NCBI GenBank assembly: GCA_014529385.2
Contig: CM043947.1
Coordinates: 120,108,891 to 120,172,890, forward strand
DNA length: 64,000 bases
From: Adiantum capillus-veneris
Lineage: Eukaryota; Streptophyta; Polypodiopsida; Polypodiales; Pteridaceae
Reading direction: 5' to 3'
The notes beneath the pieces are model-generated. The model made no database searches, was not told the origin of the DNA, and was given only the letters and a program-made list of their open reading frames with translations. Below, one piece after another: positions 9,930 through 19,892 of this stretch. Position numbers and translations under genes: made by a program. Positions within the stretch are counted from its first letter, which is position 1. Each line of letters starts with the position of its first letter.

Positions 9930-12605
9930 GGAATGGAGAATGCTTCTTTTTTTGATGAAAACACCAATTTGAACTTGCAATCCTCAACCCCTTCATCTTC
10001 AACACTTAACCAAACAAAGAACACACATCATCTGCATGTTGATGTATTGCAAGAGTACGCATCGTTGCAAAAATGTAGGAGGGAGTCTTTCTTATCTCAA
10101 TGGGAGAAAGAACTTAGAAGGAGAAACAAGGAACATCATTTGGTTTGGTGGACCGATCCTACAACAAATACGCCACCTCCCTTTGCTAATGTCACTAACC
10201 TCTTACATTTCATAGGCGATGGCAAGGATGGGCTATTGGGATACACCGAACATTTGGAAATGAGAGGATTGAATGTGAAAAGGCAAAGAAACCTCCTGGC
10301 AATGAAGAACATGCAGCTGAAGAAACTTAATGAAGCATGCTAAGATTTCATCAAACAAAGAGACAATCCAAAGCCTTAAGAAGAAGATCACAAGTTTGCG
10401 AGAGAAAGACCCCGTGCTTGGTAGTCGAAAAAGAAAACGAGATCTGTGCAACATTGAGAACATGAAGATTCGTAGTGGTGGCCTGAAAAAATGAATACAA
10501 GCTTTAAGGTAACTCGAAGTTTGTTTCTGCTTATGTATCTTCAATGTGCTTCATTAAGAAACGGATACATTTTCCTATACATGATCATAACGCATGGTGC
10601 TTTTTTTGCAGGTATTTACTGCATCCAAACTCAAACGGTGTAGGCTTCAATGTCAAAGTGCATTACAGCCGTCTAGTTCCAAAAGAAGTAGTTGAAGAGA
10701 TGATAACTCAAAAAAAAATTTGTAAGTTGAAAGGGAGGCTCCTTACCTCCTTCATGAACAAGAATCAGTTGGAACTAATGGAAGTGCAAGCAATACTTGA
10801 TGAGAGTGGCATCTTGTAGATCGGATACAGTGCACTCTTCAAAGCATTAGCTAAAAAGTCTCAAAATAAACTACAAAGAGGATCATTGCTGCCAAAGCCA
10901 TCACATGTAAAGGGTGCTCGTCGGCACGTAAACAATGAGGTGTTTGAGAAACTTGGGTCACCATTCCATATTGAAGCAACGTTCCTACGCAAGGGTGGCA
11001 GAGAGGTATAGTTTAACAAGCACAAGAACCTCTTCGTTGATCTTAGTGCATTGCAAAGGTATGCAGTTCACTTCTTTGATATCAGTCGAGAGGAGTGCGG
11101 TGGGGTTCTCAAGTTTGTTTTGAAGCTCAACGAGTGCAAGGTCCTAAAGAACAGGATGAACAAAGCTCTGGATCCATCAATAACAAAAGAGGATCCATGA
11201 TACTTCAGCGTGCAATCCGAAAACAACATTCTAACTCTAGAATCATTTTAGGTATACTTAGTTCACTATATAGCAACAAAAATATTGATTATTTGGTTGT
11301 TGATTTTCTGTTTTTGTTTTTCATTGCAAGTTGATAAAGAAGATTTTGAAATCCTCGATTGGGTTTTTAGTCAAACCCAAATTCCTTCTATCATCGATGA
11401 ACAAAGAAACGGAGTCGTTCTTTCAGTGAAAGGATTTGTTGACTATACATTGGAATGGCATGTGGCAGGTGATTTAAAGACTCTTAAGTGTATATACAAC
11501 ATAACACACGGAGCAGCTGTGGGAAAATCCATGCCTATATTGCATGACTGATGCACAATCCCTTGAGAGTGTGCAATGGAATAGAGCTCCCAACAGACGT
11601 CTTCAAGATAAAACTTTTAGGCCAGTGCTTGATATTCCTCCGAGTAGAGGTCACGTCTGTACACTTCATGCACTCTGTCAAATAATTGAAAAGGTGGTTC
11701 ATTTGTAAATATGTTTTGTATGGACATTAAATCTAGAGAGTGAGTCAAAAAGAGTGATCAAAGCATTAGAGGGAGTGCTCTTAGACATTGGTTTGCATGG
11801 AGGCAATGTCAAAATCGAAGAGGACCCTAAGATGTCTCAAAGTCGTTACAAGGTACCTAGGAAAGCATCGATAGGTAGCGTGAAGGCGAGAAGGTTTCTT
11901 GGGTTTAGCCTCAAAGATTCAGATAGAGAAGAGAGGAGAAACATGTTCAACAAATGGAAACGGTTACATAAAGTGGTTAAAGACAATGTTAATGGTGAGG
12001 CAATCCAAAATCACAAGGCGAACGTGTGAAAAATCACTAGGTAAAATTTTCCACTACGTTGAGCAGCATTCTTGGGACCAAAGTAAGCTCACATCATTTC
12101 AAATAGCCTTGCTAGATTGGAAGAAGGCTTACCTTACAGGGTGGGGTGGAAAACATATCACACATTACATGGTGGGTTAGCATTCTACATATACAAAACA
12201 AAATTTTTAAAATTGTACTCTACTCACCATTTTGTTTTATTTCAATGCAGCACATATGTTCAACCATGGTCCATATTTTGCCAAAACATACGGCTCACTA
12301 TCAATATGGTCCACACAAGGCATGGAAAAATCCCACTACATGGCAAGAACAAGTTACTTTAAGCACACTGGACATGGGGAAGGAAAGGATAAGGCCAATA
12401 GCCTATTAGAGTTACACCAATGGACTTATAGACGACTAATTCATAGAGCAAGGCAGAAGGAGCTTCTTAAGAGTTCAAAAATTACACGGTCTTTACAACA
12501 CATCGGCAAAGAGAAGAAACGGATGGCTTGGGGAAATTCAAATACGGGGGAGCGCCATGCGAGGGGGCGACAGTCACGAGTCAGGAGCGGGAGAAGATGG
12601 AGCTG
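9930..12605 (+). pseudogene. Decayed intron-containing transposase-like gene
   Basis: Several collinear blocks look like one spliced gene. About 9930-10495 carries a W-rich block (HHLVWWTDP) and, after a frameshift, a Lys-rich coiled coil (SLKKKITSLREKD). About 10613-11210 carries KEVVEEMITQKK and HVNNEVFEKLGSPFHIEATF. About 11330-11700 carries EWHVAGDLKTLKCIYN, a CLYC pair and HVCTLHALCQIIEKVV. About 11745-12170 is Lys/Arg rich. About 12250-12560 carries GSLSIWSTQGMEKSHYMAR. Introns with GT..AG ends are visible at about 10500-10612 and 12172-12250. The spacing of an Asp after a strand, a Cys pair, a His block and a late Glu resembles an RNase H-fold DDE transposase, but that is inference. 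Stops and at least two frameshifts make it a pseudogene. Confidence 0.5.
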
Positions 12606-12799
12606 AGGGAGAAGATGGACCTGAGCCCGTCGTTTTTATCCTCTTCGATGCACCTTCTTCTTCCTCACTTTGTACCTCTTTGATGTGCAAGCTCTGTAGA
12701 TGAGCTCATTTCTCTATTGATGGCAGCATCCCCACAAGTATAAGGCGTCTTCTTTTCCTCAAAAATAGTCGCTTGTTGTATGGATCTAAGCTCTCCGGA

Positions 12800-14390
12800 T
12801 CTTCAATCTCTCCAGCCAGAGCCTGATCTGCGGCACCCATACCCAATGCCAAAGACGCGTAGAGCAAATTGTTTCTCAATCAAAATTAGTCTTTTTGTGT
12901 TTAGTGGGAGGGGTGCCCACCACACAATTTTGTAATAACTTCCATTGCAAACAGTTGGAACTTTGCATTGTCCTCGGAGTATTCCTTGTGGTATATTATG
13001 ATCTACAAAATAATAGTAAAACATTTATGGGCTGTAAGTGAGATGAGTACAATTGCTAAGTACTTGAATTGTTTCTACAAATCTTTTTGTGGTTGAAACG
13101 CCCGATGTAGTGAGACAACTCCGCATCCTTGCCTTGTATTCCATTGACAAGCCCTTGCCGTGAGCCTCCCGCTCTTCTAAGGAAACTATCGTCATACACA
13201 CCTATCAACAAAAATATTGATCATGATATTTTAGCACTGGGCCATCTCCAATACCATCTGAATGCCTTTAAAAATTACCATCTAATTCTCGTCCATTTCT
13301 AGCATCGACCTTCCCCACAAGTGAATAGACTGACTATTCATTACCTGAGCTCTGGGTGCCACGGGCCTACCCATGTGTTCCAAGCCGAGTTGTTTTGTTC
13401 TCCATTGAAATCGCTCATTTGTTGGCAAATTGGCCTCTCTGGACTTCGCTTCATTGAATGTATCTTTTATCAGTTGAGACCCTCAAGTGAAGTGTGAGTC
13501 ATGGACAGTTGTGTGAGCAATAAGATATTGGTCCACTCCATCATCAACCACAAATTCCGTGTCTGCCTCACAAAAATTCACAATTGCAACTAAGTAGTAG
13601 TCATTCCATATATTCAGCTCATGCGTGATATCTGTGAGCAGAATGTAGTGGGTTGTCGCCCGCCATAGCAAAGGTGGGAGCGCAATTCAGAGGCAAAGTC
13701 ACTTCCTTATTTGGGCTTTCTTGCTTGCACCCTAATGTTGCATCCGCAAGAGAAGCAAGATTTAAGCCCGCATCAAATGTTTCCTTTAATACCTTTGCCC
13801 GCTCTTCTTCTGGGTCGAATTGCACCTCTACATCCTCTACCTCTTCCTCCACCACCAATGGACAACTACTGAAAGTTGTTGACTAGGAAGTCTCTGACTC
13901 ACCATCCGTCTGCAAGTACAAGTAATAGACGAACCCGTGGTAGAATTTCACTAAGTGACACTTTTTTAAGTGCTTCATACGCATGTCTTGTACAAGCAAT
14001 GCATTGGAGAGATATTTTTCTAGACAGCGATTCAGTCTCCTTGCCGCACTCTTGTCAGGGTCAAGGTTGACTAGGTGCACATATCTCATGCCATCAATTG
14101 TCATGGAATTATCACAAATGACTCTCTCATACTCTTGCATATGGGTTTGTAAGTGCTCAAATGAGCAATCTATGATCCTCTATATAGAAAACTCTCATTA
14201 AACATTCCTGATAGTTTTGGTGCACGGTGATGAGCACAGGCGTTGTATAAGAACGTGAATAGTTTTTCTTCACATGTATCCTCTCCCACATCGTCTTTCT
14301 CCAAGACTATGATCCCCATGACCGAAAGAAAAAGCAAGCCAAAACTACTATTCAAAATTGGTCTGTATTTGATGCCATAACCAAGCAAAT
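12800..14390 (-). pseudogene. Unrecognised decayed gene converging on the transposase-like relic
   Basis: Minus-strand blocks in order: about 14388-14172 (LLFLSVMGIIVLEKDDVGE), 14140-13886 (IDGMRYVHLVNLDPDKSAA), 13870-13622 (acidic EEEVEDVEVQFDPEEERAK), 13671-13483 (a W-N-D-Y-Y block and EADTEFVVDDGVDQYLIAH), continuing in frame to about 13300, and 13024-12803. Frames change between blocks and stops occur. No family is recognised. It ends about 200 bp from the end of the plus-strand relic. The two may be the convergent genes of one DNA transposon, but no terminal repeats joining them were found. Confidence 0.4.
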
Positions 14391-14944
14391 ACTGAGCCTA
14401 GACTATCTCTCAAGGCCCCTATTCGCTTGGTTCTCTCCCATGCGCTAATGTCATAATAGGTGACATGACTTGAGTCAGAACCAGGTGAATAGGGGCTCCA
14501 AGAATCTCCAAAAGGGCCCTATTTGCTTGGTTCTTTGAATTTATGTTGTACCCACGTCCATTGGGAAGAGGTGGATTGGAACAGAGCATTTAATGTTATA
14601 AGTAAATGCTCTGTATCCTCGCCCACATTGTTTGTCTCCAGGACTATGATCCCCATGTCTGAAAGAAAAAGCAAGCCAAAACTAGTATTCAAAATTGGTA
14701 TGTATTTGGTATCATAACCAAGAAAATATTGAGCTTGGAGTATCCCTCAAGGCCCCTATTCGCTCGGTTTTGTCCCGTGCGCTAATGTCATAATAGGTGA
14801 CGTGACTAGAGGTAGAACTAGGCCAATAAGGGCCCTAAGAATCTCCAAAGGACCCTATTTGCTTGGTTTTGATCCAAGTTGAATTTACAATGTAGCCACG
14901 TCCATTCGGAACAGGTGGATTGGATTAGAGCATTTAATGTTATC
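14268..14944. repeat. ~337-bp direct tandem duplication with hairpin arms
   Basis: 14268-14603 and 14604-14944 are diverged copies; both contain agactatgatccccatg-type and gcgctaatgtcataataggt blocks. Each copy also holds an inverted pair: cccctattcgcttggttct against agaaccaggtgaatagggg in the first. The pair with short spacing looks like a small MITE. The first copy overlaps the start of the minus-strand relic at 12800-14390, so the duplication copied part of that gene. Confidence 0.75.
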
Positions 14945-15165
14945 AGTAAAAGATATATAGGCCTACTCACTTACAATGCCCAAACATAGCATTAAATAAC
15001 GACTCAGTCACAGTCACATAAGGAGTAATTATTCCAACCATGAGGTGCGAGACTTCTAATCTTACCCTAATGACCACTTTTGGCCATTGAAGTATTGTTC
15101 CCCTTGTACCCTAACCCCGTATCACAGTGGCTTCGATGCGCACATTGTTAACAACACACAAGCAG

Positions 15166-15168
<3 letters not shown>

Positions 15169-15224
<56 letters not shown>
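15169..15224. repeat. Microsatellite (GA)n, 56 bp
   Basis: Pure GA tract. The Glu-Arg repeat frames across it are artefacts. 14945-15168 holds no recognised gene. Confidence 0.97.
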
Positions 15225-15228
<4 letters not shown>

Positions 15229-15956
15229 TCTCTGCAATATCCAATGGCGTCGAGTTGGATGGTGATGTCGCAGGTCGCCAAGAGCAAGAACTAGAAGGTG
15301 GCCAGGAGGAAGAGGACAAAAAGGCGAAGGCGACGTGGCAGCAAAGGACTCAAACTAGTGGAGATCGCTCAATGCAGGATCGCAAGAGATGGCCAAGGGG
15401 AAGAGCACAGAAAAGACAAAGGCAAGGGCGATCTGTTTGTTCTACTTGGAGATGGAGATGGCGACTGTAACAGAAATCGGTGTTTGACTCTAAACAGTCA
15501 CTCAAAAAAGGCACGTGGGTTGTGCTCACAAGGACAACCAGTTTGGGAGTAATAACAGGCTCAGATTCCCATGCAGTACGATCTACCAACCACAATCTTG
15601 CGTGTAATCATGCGCATAAGTGAAGTTGTCACCCTCACCGAGGTAAGCATTCTAAGTTTAGAGGCAGTACCTCCGCCAAACATTTGAACTTTACCCTCGC
15701 CCCAGATGGATGCTCTTCTGCCTCTTTTCGCATCCTCTACTGTCTAGCATTTTAACTCTACCCCCGTCGACGCTACACAGTAAGCAAACCATTTCTTTTG
15801 TGCTCCCAACCCTTTTTGCACATCTCCTCTTACTCTCTAGTGCTCCTCCTTTTTGTGCATTCTCCTCTTACTCCAGTTCTCAATGCTTTAGTGACGCAGA
15901 ACTCTACACACAGTGAAGAGGTATGCTACTACACTTTTGTGCATTTTAATTTGTGT
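15225..15956. other. No gene recognised
   Basis: Short charged frames at 15298-15552 have no visible domain. The remainder is Ser/Leu-rich frame noise. I would not call a gene. Confidence 0.4.
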
Positions 15957-17066
15957 GGTCAGCACCAAGTGAATAAGGAAAGTCAAACTCTGTTTGTTGC
16001 ACCTGTTCACTTGGTACTGACCATCGTCTTTATTAATGATATTTTCTATTATACTTTTTTGAGGTTAGCACAAAGCAAATAAGGGAAGGCAAACTCTGTT
16101 TGTTGCACCCGTTCGCTTGATACTGACCATCGTTGCACCTATTCGATTGGTACTGACCATCGTCTTTATTAATGATGTTTGCTATTATACTTTTCTGAGG
16201 TCAGTACAGAGTGAATAAGGGAAGGCAAACTCTGTTCGTTGCACCTGTTTGCTTGGTACTGACCATCGTCTTTATTAATGATGTTTGCTATTATACTTTT
16301 CTGAGGTCAGTATAAAGCGAATAAGGGAAGGCAAACTCTGTTCGTTGCACCTGTTCGCTTGGTACTGACCATCGTCTTTATTAATGATGTTTGCTATTAT
16401 ACTTTTCTGAGGTCAGTATAAAGCGAATAAGGGAAGGCAAACTCTGTTCGTTGCACCTGTTCGCTTGGTACTGACCATCGTCTTTATTAATGATGTTTGC
16501 TATTACACTTTTCTGAGGTTAGGACCAAGCGAATAAGGAAAGGCAAACTCTATTTGTTGCACCTGTTTGCTTCGTACTGACCTCAAAAAATATTAATGAT
16601 GTTTTCTATTACACTTTTTTGAAGTCAGTACCAAGCGAATAAGGGAAGGCAAACTTTGTCCATTGCATTGTTCGCTCGGTATTGACCTCAGAAAATATTA
16701 ATGAGGTTTGCTATTACACTATTGTCCATTGCATTGTTCGCTCGGTATTGACCTCAGAAAATATTAATGAGGTTTGCTATTACACTATTGTGAGGTCAGT
16801 ACCAAGCGAATAAGGAAAGGCAAACTCTGTTTGTTGAACTGTTCGCTTGTTATTGACCTCAAAAAACATTAATGATGTTTGTTATTATACTTTTCTAAGG
16901 TTAGTACCAATCGAATAAGGGAAAGCAAACTCTGTTTGTTGCAGTTGTTTGCTTGGTACTGACCATCGTTGATGTTTGCTATTATACTTTTCTGAGGTCA
17001 GTAACACCAAGAGAGTAGAGGCAATACAATCGTATTTGGTGCACTTCTTCGCTTCGTGCTGACCCT
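15957..17066. repeat. Tandem array, ~104-bp unit, about ten copies, each with inverted arms
   Basis: Units start near 15957, 16061, 16197, 16306, 16410, 16514, 16620, 16793, 16896 and 16993. The best-preserved spacing is 104 bp. Each unit carries ggtcagtaccaagcgaat and, about 30 bp later, its reverse complement ttcgcttggtactgacc, followed by a conserved spacer attaatgatgtttgctatta. Some units have internal partial duplications. Every repeat can therefore fold into a stem of about 17 bp. Confidence 0.9.
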
Positions 17067-17130
17067 AGAAATCTTAAGTCCCTTGTGCAACAAATGACAT
17101 GTTGTTTTTTGTTATGCTATTTGTAAAGAT

Positions 17131-17490
17131 ACAAAGGCCACGCCTAGAAGGGCAACAGGTGACTCTTTGAATGCTCAAGCAAGAAGACGTCGATATGAGG
17201 CGCACAGAGGTGTCTTGCAAGAGTTATGAAGGATCAAACAACACATGCAACCGGCCATTCCACGTCTTCCTTCCAGTGAGTAGTACGAGAGATTTGCGAA
17301 CATTGGAGAGTGGGCATGCGATGGGCCAACAGTGCACTTCTCTACCTGCAAGAATTTGCAGAAGACTATCTCGTTAAATTCTTCAGCGATGGATATATCC
17401 TAGCTGCCCATGCACACCATGTTACTATCATGCCGTGGGATTTTGACACTTCGGAGGCTACACTTTCGCTACGATGGACTGCTTCAGAGC
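17131..17490 (+). pseudogene. Divergent histone H3-like fold domain, decayed
   Basis: From 17131 frame 1 reads TKATPRRATGDSLNAQARRR, then RYEAHRGVLQEL, a TGA (17227-17229), and RIKQHMQPAIPRLP. This parallels the H3 tail, the RYRPGTVALREI segment and the αN/LPF region. A one-base shift near 17271 moves to frame 3: FQ, a TGA (17277-17279), VVREI, then NSALLYLQEFAEDYLVKFF (α2) and AAHAHHVTIMPWDF (α3 entry, H3 AIHAKRVTIMPKD). A further shift near 17440 restores LRRLHFRY, matching H3 LARRIRG. Both stops fall where H3-family proteins have Arg and fit CGA to TGA. Identity to canonical H3 is low outside the fold core, so it is a very divergent variant (CENH3-like or another), not a copy of H3. No start codon or splice sites are assigned. 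Confidence 0.7.
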
Positions 17491-17956
17491 CAATACGTAT
17501 CCGGGATAGTAGAACCATGGATATTCTTAACATCGCCCCTCTCCATCCTCGTGCATGACAAACAGAGCCTTCTAGGACTGGATTAAACAGCAAAAGGACA
17601 CAATCACGGGTCGAGAGAAATGACACAGATGGGCAGGCTGAGCCAGCCGATGAGGGGCATGGGTAGGCCAGGGTGGACCCTGAGGCGTCCATTGAAGAAA
17701 CAGAGGCAGTTATGGAAGAACCAGTTATGAAGAAAAATGAGCAAGAGATGGAGGGTCTGGAGCCTGTTAAGGAGGAGCATGTGCATGTTAGGGAGGAGCC
17801 TTTACCACTAAGGGAGGAGAATGAGGCAACCATGGATAAAGCTCAAGAAAGGCAATGAAAAGCCTCTGCTTCACAAGGACAATCCAATGAGGAGCCTTTA
17901 TCAAAGGAGTTGATTATTTTAGAGAAAATCAACGAAGAAAATGAAGAGGAGTTGTA
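17491..17956 (+). pseudogene. Glu-rich extension downstream of the H3-like domain
   Basis: The frame used by the H3-like core (frame 3) continues past a TGA at 17556 into QTEPSRTGLNSKRTQSRVER. It then enters a Glu-rich tract with short repeats (MEEPVMKKNEQEMEG, PVKEEHVHVREEPLPLREEN) and ends at a TAA near 17956. There are two further in-frame stops (near 17668 and 17856). The unbroken acidic bias across stops suggests a formerly coding tail of the same gene, but this is inference. Confidence 0.45.
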
Positions 17957-18091
17957 AGTTCTGATCAACGCAATGTCTCTACATGCACAGATATTGTTGC
18001 CTAGAAGGTCAGAGGAGGCTTACATTTCAACCTCGATCAACAAGACTTCCTGTGCATGCGCTGTTTCTCCAACGCCAATGCAACGGATGCG

Positions 18092-18598
18092 GTTGTCAAT
18101 ATTACTATGTGGTACTTCTCAATCTCTTTATAAGTCACGCTTGGTTCATCAAATGGCTCACTTTCGCTAAGACAAGGGTCAATACCAAGTGAGTCAGTGG
18201 CTTATGGAGTTGGATAGTGATACCACTCGCTCGGTATTGACCCATGTCTTCGCTGTAGTTGTCAACGTTGCTATGTGTTACGTCTGAAGCTTTTTTTATA
18301 AGTCACGCTTGGTTCATTAGATGGCTCACTACCACTAAAACATGGGTCAATACGAAGCGAGTCAGTGGCTTATGGAATTGAATAGTGATACCACTCGCTC
18401 GGTATTGACCCATGCCTTCGTGGCAGTCGTCAACGTTGCTATGTGTTACGTCTCAAGCTTTTCTTTGTAAGTCACACTTGGTTCATTAGATGGCTCACTA
18501 CCGCTAAGACACGGTTCAATACCAAGAGAGTCGATGGCTTAGGGAATTGGATAAGGATACCACTCGCTCAGTATTGACTCATGTGTTTGTGGCAGTGA
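18092..18598. repeat. Tandem array, ~167-bp unit, three copies, each with inverted arms
   Basis: Units start near 18092, 18258 and 18426. Each contains gggtcaataccaagtgagt or a close variant, a spacer cagtggcttatgg, and the inverse actcgctcggtattgaccc. The arm motif GGTCARTACCAAGYGA is shared with the 104-bp array at 15957-17066, although the rest of the unit is different. Confidence 0.88.
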
Positions 18599-18605
18599 GC
18601 CCGTT

Positions 18606-19325
18606 GAAACATCTTAATTCTAAAGTCTGTCATTGATTCATGTTAAGCATGCTATCTCGCTTCTACTCGCTGATGTTCCGAACAAAATATATGTAATAGA
18701 TCCGTTGATCTCGCCTATGCTTCAGAATGATGGAGTCTGCTTTTTGGCTTTGTTGGGCTGGTTTAGCAGAGTCAATTTTGATCTAGCGCGTTCTGGTCAC
18801 TTCATACAATCAATCATGAGTTTCTTCTTGCCTTGTAAAAACCATGTTGGATTTAGGATCTTCTTTCTCCTCATACTTGATGGTTTTGGTGTAGTGATCA
18901 TTGGAGTCTGTTGTTATTTGACCTTGAAGATAAGATTGTCTACTACGCAAACTCCAAGCAAAGCAGGTTGTTTCACGGTCGTGTAAACTTCTGGGTACAT
19001 TTGGAAGCAGTATCTCTTTGTAATGTGTTACTGACTCAAGTGGTTACGTATGTAGTGCCACAAAAAAAATTGTATGCGGTGTAGAGCGTGTTTTGTTAGA
19101 ACATGATCTAGGGACTACCAGCGACACAAACGAGTCAACGTGTCCACGCAGGTTGATGACTATAGATGTGGCTAGAAAACTTGTTTGAATTCCTTGTTGC
19201 TCCTCAGTCAAATTTTGGATGTACCAAACATAAATAATCGTGTTGCTTCATTGTTTGTTTGCTCCAATGTTTGTATTAAAAGAAACTACATCTTTACTTA
19301 CTTTCCTATTATCATGCTTCTACAG
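18606..19325. other. Unassigned, possibly intronic
   Basis: One open frame at 18633-18986 is hydrophobic and has no recognised domain. A pyrimidine-rich stretch ending ttctacag at 19325 looks like a splice acceptor for the next exon. Confidence 0.35.
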
Positions 19326-19569
19326 GAACTTCAATTACATAATTACACCCCCAACGATGTGCGACATTTTTGTGTAATGGCCATCCAGCATATTATAATC
19401 TCGGTAAACAGACGTACAAGAGAGGAAGGGGCGAGAGCTGAGGAGTTCAAACAGGCTCGCATTGACAAAATGACGCAATGCTACAATCAGACTCAAGAGG
19501 AGGTTCAAAATATGCAAGAAGCAATAAATTAATATTATATGGACGCCGCAAAAGTAGAGGAATGGGCTA
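19326..19569 (+). pseudogene. Coiled-coil exon of a gene split by the LARD (5' part)
   Basis: Following a likely acceptor, the frame reads TPNDVRHFCVMAIQHIII, then a charged helix (RTREEGARAEEFKQARIDKM, TQEEVQNMQEAIN). After a TAA at 19530-19532 it continues MDAAKVEEWA up to the LARD. The reading resumes in frame beyond the LARD once one copy of the GGCTA target is removed. No family is recognised. It might belong to the same gene as the H3-like domain upstream, which is untested. Confidence 0.5.
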
Positions 19570-19722
19570 TGTCAAGACACCGGCAAGGCCGGACTAGACA
19601 AGGGCAAGGCCGGGCTAGGCAGTGTGGAAAGGGAGTCCAACTAGGGCAAAGGGCCAGGGGCCATGCTATATAGTGGGTGGTTGGGTGGTGGACTCCTAGG
19701 TTCTAGTTCCCCTTGTCTTACA
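19570..19722 (+). repeat. 5' LTR of the LARD (153 bp)
   Basis: Begins TGTCAAGACACC and ends CTTGTCTTACA. It contains a TATA-like ctatatagtg. The right LTR is 8 bp shorter and differs at several sites. Confidence 0.85.
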
Positions 19723-19723
19723 C

Positions 19724-19735
19724 TAGTATCAGAGC
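19724..19735 (+). promoter_or_regulatory. Primer-binding site of the LARD
   Basis: TAGTATCAGAGC, one base after the LTR. It matches the plant tRNA-Met complement TGGTATCAGAGC except for one base. Confidence 0.8.
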
Positions 19736-19805
19736 CAGGGGAGAGGAAGGCCATGGAGGAGGGAAGGAGAAGGGGCTTGCTTTTTGCATGGCTTATTGCA
19801 TGTCT

Positions 19806-19808
<3 letters not shown>

Positions 19809-19889
<81 letters not shown>
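19809..19889. repeat. Microsatellite (CT)n, 81 bp, inside the LARD leader
   Basis: Pure CT tract close to the primer site. Poly Ser-Leu frames over it are artefacts. Confidence 0.97.

Positions 19890-19892
<3 letters not shown>

Noticed and set aside
15087-15552. Open frames with long Glu-Arg runs around the (GA)n tract
   Set aside because: They are translations of the microsatellite with no conserved flanking domain.
15957-18598. CRISPR-like array
   Set aside because: Units are contiguous satellites with diverged spacers that are themselves repeated, in a eukaryotic retrotransposon-rich context; no cas-like genes.
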